A stretch of DNA of 64,000 nucleotides. Origin: Williamsia faeni (lineage in GTDB: Bacteria; Actinomycetota; Actinomycetes; Mycobacteriales; Mycobacteriaceae). The stretch spans positions 961,099 to 1,025,098 of the forward strand of contig QJJF01000001.1 in assembly GCA_003202005.1 (NCBI GenBank), written 5' to 3'. Each line of letters starts with the position of its first letter. The first letter of the stretch is position 1. Below the pieces are notes generated by a model. It saw nothing but the letters and a program-made list of their open reading frames with translations, was not told where the DNA came from and searched no databases. Shown piece after piece: positions 62,000 through 64,000 of this stretch. Made by a program: the position numbers and the translations under genes.

Positions 62000-62022
62000 C
62001 GCGCGTCACTGCGCCCATAGCA

Positions 62023-62097
62023 GCAAAATTCGCTCCACCTCCCTGCATGTGATCCTGTTGCAACTGGATCGAACGCAGGGAGGTGGAGCGAATTTGC
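62023..62097. terminator. Long inverted repeat between convergent genes
   Basis: Arms at 62023-62046 and 62075-62097 are complementary over 23 bp except one extra A; core TTCGCTCCACCTCCCTGC; 28-nt loop. Likely bidirectional terminator. Confidence 0.7.
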
Positions 62098-62113
62098 GGG
62101 GGGTGGGCCGGTC

Positions 62114-63115
62114 TCAGCCGAGACCGACCAGCATCTTGCCGACGTTGCCGCCACGGAGCATGGACAGGAAGGCGTCGACCGCGTTGTCGAGGCCGTCGTA
62201 GATCGTCGATTCGGCCACCAGCTCACCGGCGTCAAGCCAGCCGGCGACCCGGTCCTCGAACTCGGGGCGCAGGTCCTCGTGGTCGCGAACGATGAACCCC
62301 CGGATGGTGATCCGCTTCAGGATGGCGTTCATCAGATGGTCGATCGGCGGACTGTCGGGGCCGCCGTTGGAGATCATGCCGCACAGGGCGATGCGTCCAC
62401 GCAATCGCAACGCCGTCAGTGCCGCCACCAGGTGGTCGCCGCCGACATTGTCGAAATAGAGATCGATTCCGTCGGGTGCCGCCTCGCGGAGACCGGCCCC
62501 GATGGGCTGGGCGCGATAGTCGATACCCACGTCGAAGCCGAGGCGCCCGGTCAACAACGACGCCTTCTCCGCCCCACCGGCGCTGCCGATCACCCGCGAA
62601 GCGCCGAGAAGTTTCGCGAACTGGCCGGCCGTACTGCCCACGGCTCCGGCGGCCGCGGACACAAAAACCTCGTCGCCGCTGCGTAATTCACCCGCACGTA
62701 CCAGCCCGCAGTAGGCCGTGAACCCGGTTTGGCCGAGCACGCCGAGCCAGTGGTGCAAGTCGATTCCGCGGGGGTCGATCACGGTGGCCGCGGCGGTGTC
62801 GACCACCGCATGTTCGCGCCAGCCGAGTCGATGCCTGACGTATGACCCGGCAGGTACCTCCCCGTTGCCCTCCACCACCACACCCAGCGCGGACCCGTCG
62901 AGCGGCGCGTCCACCTGAAAATTGGTGGTGTAGTGCATTTCTGAAGTGCCCAGGCGTCCACGCATCGACGGATCAACGCTCATGAACAAATTGCGGACGA
63001 GAAGCTGCCCGCTGGTCCGCTCGGGTATCGCCAGGTCCCGGACCTCGAAATGCTCGGGACCGGGATCGCCGTCTGCAGGACGCTCGGACAGGAAGACCGC
63101 CCGCGTCGTGGTCAT
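62114..63115 (-). CDS. NADP-dependent MDR oxidoreductase (CurA/prostaglandin-reductase-like)
   Basis: 333 residues. No zinc ligands. VRNLFMSVDPSMRGRL, LGVLGQTGFTAYCGLVRAG, VSAAAGAVGSTAGQFAKLLGASRVIGSAGG (NADP site), DLYFDNVGGDHLVAAL and the C-terminal GGNVGKMLVGL fit the leukotriene B4/curcumin double-bond reductase group. It would reduce an alpha,beta-unsaturated ketone or acyl group. The start is ATG 63115; longer frames run into the preceding gene. It follows the PEP-utilising gene by 11 nt in one operon. Confidence 0.9.
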   Translation of the reverse strand: MTTTRAVFLSERPADGDPGPEHFEVRDLAIPERTSGQLLVRNLFMSVDPSMRGRLGTSEMHYTTNFQVDAPLDGSALGVVVEGNGEVPAGSYVRHRLGWREHAVVDTAAATVIDPRGIDLHHWLGVLGQTGFTAYCGLVRAGELRSGDEVFVSAAAGAVGSTAGQFAKLLGASRVIGSAGGAEKASLLTGRLGFDVGIDYRAQPIGAGLREAAPDGIDLYFDNVGGDHLVAALTALRLRGRIALCGMISNGGPDSPPIDHLMNAILKRITIRGFIVRDHEDLRPEFEDRVAGWLDAGELVAESTIYDGLDNAVDAFLSMLRGGNVGKMLVGLG

Positions 63116-63126
63116 CACGCCGCTAC

Positions 63127-64000
63127 TCAAGGCAGTTCCAGGATCGTGACCGTGCCCTTGGACCCGTCGACCTCGACTAGCGCACCGTTCGGGATACGCC
63201 GCGTGGCCGCCTGAACACCGGCAGCACAAGCGATCCCGAGCTCACGGCTGACGATCATGGCATGCGAACCCATCGCACCGACATCGGTGATCGCGCCACC
63301 GGAGACCATGAACAGCGGAGTCCACGACGGATCGGTCTGCGGCGCCACGAGAATCTCGCCGACCTCGAACTCGTCCAGCGCTGCCATCGAGGTGATCACG
63401 CGCGTCCGCCCACGCGTGATGCCCGGCGATGCACCTGAACCCTGCAACACATCGCCCACCTTGACGGCCTCGACCGCGGTCTGACCCTTGCGGCCCAGCG
63501 ACGACAGCGGCGGCAGCGGTTCCCGTGCGTCGAGGAAGGTCGGCAGTTCGAGTCCGAACAACCCTTCCCATTCCTTGTGACGCTCGGCCAGCGTGACCTT
63601 CATCGACTCCGGGGCGCTTGCCAGCGCATCGAGTTCGTCATCCACGGCCATGAAGACGTGGTCGGCCGATTCGAGATGACCTTCCGCATGCAATCGGCGG
63701 CCGAGTTCGACAAGTGGGACCCGGGCCTCGTGGATCACCTTGATGCAGTTGGTCTTGGCCCGCTCGCGCCACGCCGCGAACCGGCGGGCCGAAGCCAACG
63801 CTGCGGCGAGCGTGGCCTGGCCCTCGGCGTCGTCACCCACGATGGCAACCGCCTGCGCCATCGCGGCCTCGGTGGCCGCGGCATGGTCGGAGAGTCGCGC
63901 CCCAGGTGAGGCCGCATCGTCCTGCAGCCGGAGACGGTCGATGAGCCCGTACACGAGCTCGGGCTGGGTCTCCCACGACACCGATCCGAGATCCCATTCG
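63127..64000 (-). CDS. PEP-utilising (rifampin-phosphotransferase-like) protein, 3' part only
   Basis: The frame is open to the window edge; about 290 C-terminal residues are present. The edge reads EWDLGSVSWETQPE, matching EWDIRSDSWESKP of the protein at 32335-34089, and the swivelling domain follows: GASPGITRGRTRV, VAPQTDPSWTPLF, GAMGSHAMIVSRELGIACAAG with His coded at 63262-63264. So it is a paralogue of that gene. A GTG at 63981 is an internal codon, not the start. Whether an ATP-grasp half is fused or separate lies beyond the window. Confidence 0.8.
   Translation of the reverse strand, partial: EWDLGSVSWETQPELVYGLIDRLRLQDDAASPGARLSDHAAATEAAMAQAVAIVGDDAEGQATLAAALASARRFAAWRERAKTNCIKVIHEARVPLVELGRRLHAEGHLESADHVFMAVDDELDALASAPESMKVTLAERHKEWEGLFGLELPTFLDAREPLPPLSSLGRKGQTAVEAVKVGDVLQGSGASPGITRGRTRVITSMAALDEFEVGEILVAPQTDPSWTPLFMVSGGAITDVGAMGSHAMIVSRELGIACAAGVQAATRRIPNGALVEVDGSKGTVTILELP

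Overview
The window comes from a high-GC actinobacterium of the mycolic-acid group (Mycobacteriales), most likely Gordonia or a close relative. The evidence is the gene order dnaB - rplI - rpsR - ssb - rpsF - GT87 mannosyltransferase - ponA - DUF5318 - PadR - ino1. This mirrors the origin-proximal segment of mycobacterial chromosomes (Rv0058 back to Rv0046c in M. tuberculosis). Mycothiol-type DinB proteins, F420-type luciferase-like oxidoreductases and a mycofactocin-type SDR fit the same group. The genus is inferred from gene content, not from a database search.

Layout. 1-3.3 kb: end of a MalY-like aminotransferase, a DinB protein, a CGNR zinc-finger regulator and an MFS transporter; the regulator and transporter share an inverted-repeat operator. 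3.3-5.2 kb: dnaB with DnaA-box-like sites upstream. 5.2-9.2 kb: a secreted protein, then a divergent MarR / MMPL transporter-lipocalin unit. 9.3-11.2 kb: ribosomal protein and ssb operon. 11.3-22 kb: a kinase/CrtC-like fusion, two GT87 membrane glycosyltransferases, a GNAT enzyme, ponA, DUF5318, PadR and ino1.

From 22 to 64 kb the conserved order gives way to a catabolic region of about 42 kb in alternating operons: a GntR regulator; two acyl-CoA ligases; an enoyl-CoA hydratase; two split acyl-CoA dehydrogenase pairs; a thiolase/DUF35 pair; mycofactocin-type and zinc alcohol dehydrogenases; two F420-type LLM oxidoreductases; an aldehyde dehydrogenase; a ribose-type ABC importer with a TIM-barrel isomerase; a three-gene 2-oxoacid (acetoin/pyruvate type) dehydrogenase without E3; pyruvate carboxylase; two tandem histidine phosphatases; and three proteins of the PEP-synthase/PPDK/rifampin-phosphotransferase superfamily. 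Two of these three carry substrate and phospho-histidine modules, and in the one that is complete there is no ATP-grasp domain. The third is PPDK-like with a degraded ATP site. I infer a pathway that activates a hydroxylated, probably alicyclic or branched, substrate by phosphotransfer and CoA ligation and ends in pyruvate and acyl-CoA. The substrate cannot be read from sequence.

Several promoters in this region share the 10-mer GTTACTTGAC and/or TGTACAT, which argues for one regulon. Three loci carry arrays of a 21-bp GTGCC repeat (exactly two DNA helical turns); two of them are mirrored around a centre, and one has been tandemly duplicated with a 266-272 bp offset. Convergent gene pairs are separated by unusually long, near-perfect inverted repeats. 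I saw no rRNA, tRNA, IS element, prophage or CRISPR array.
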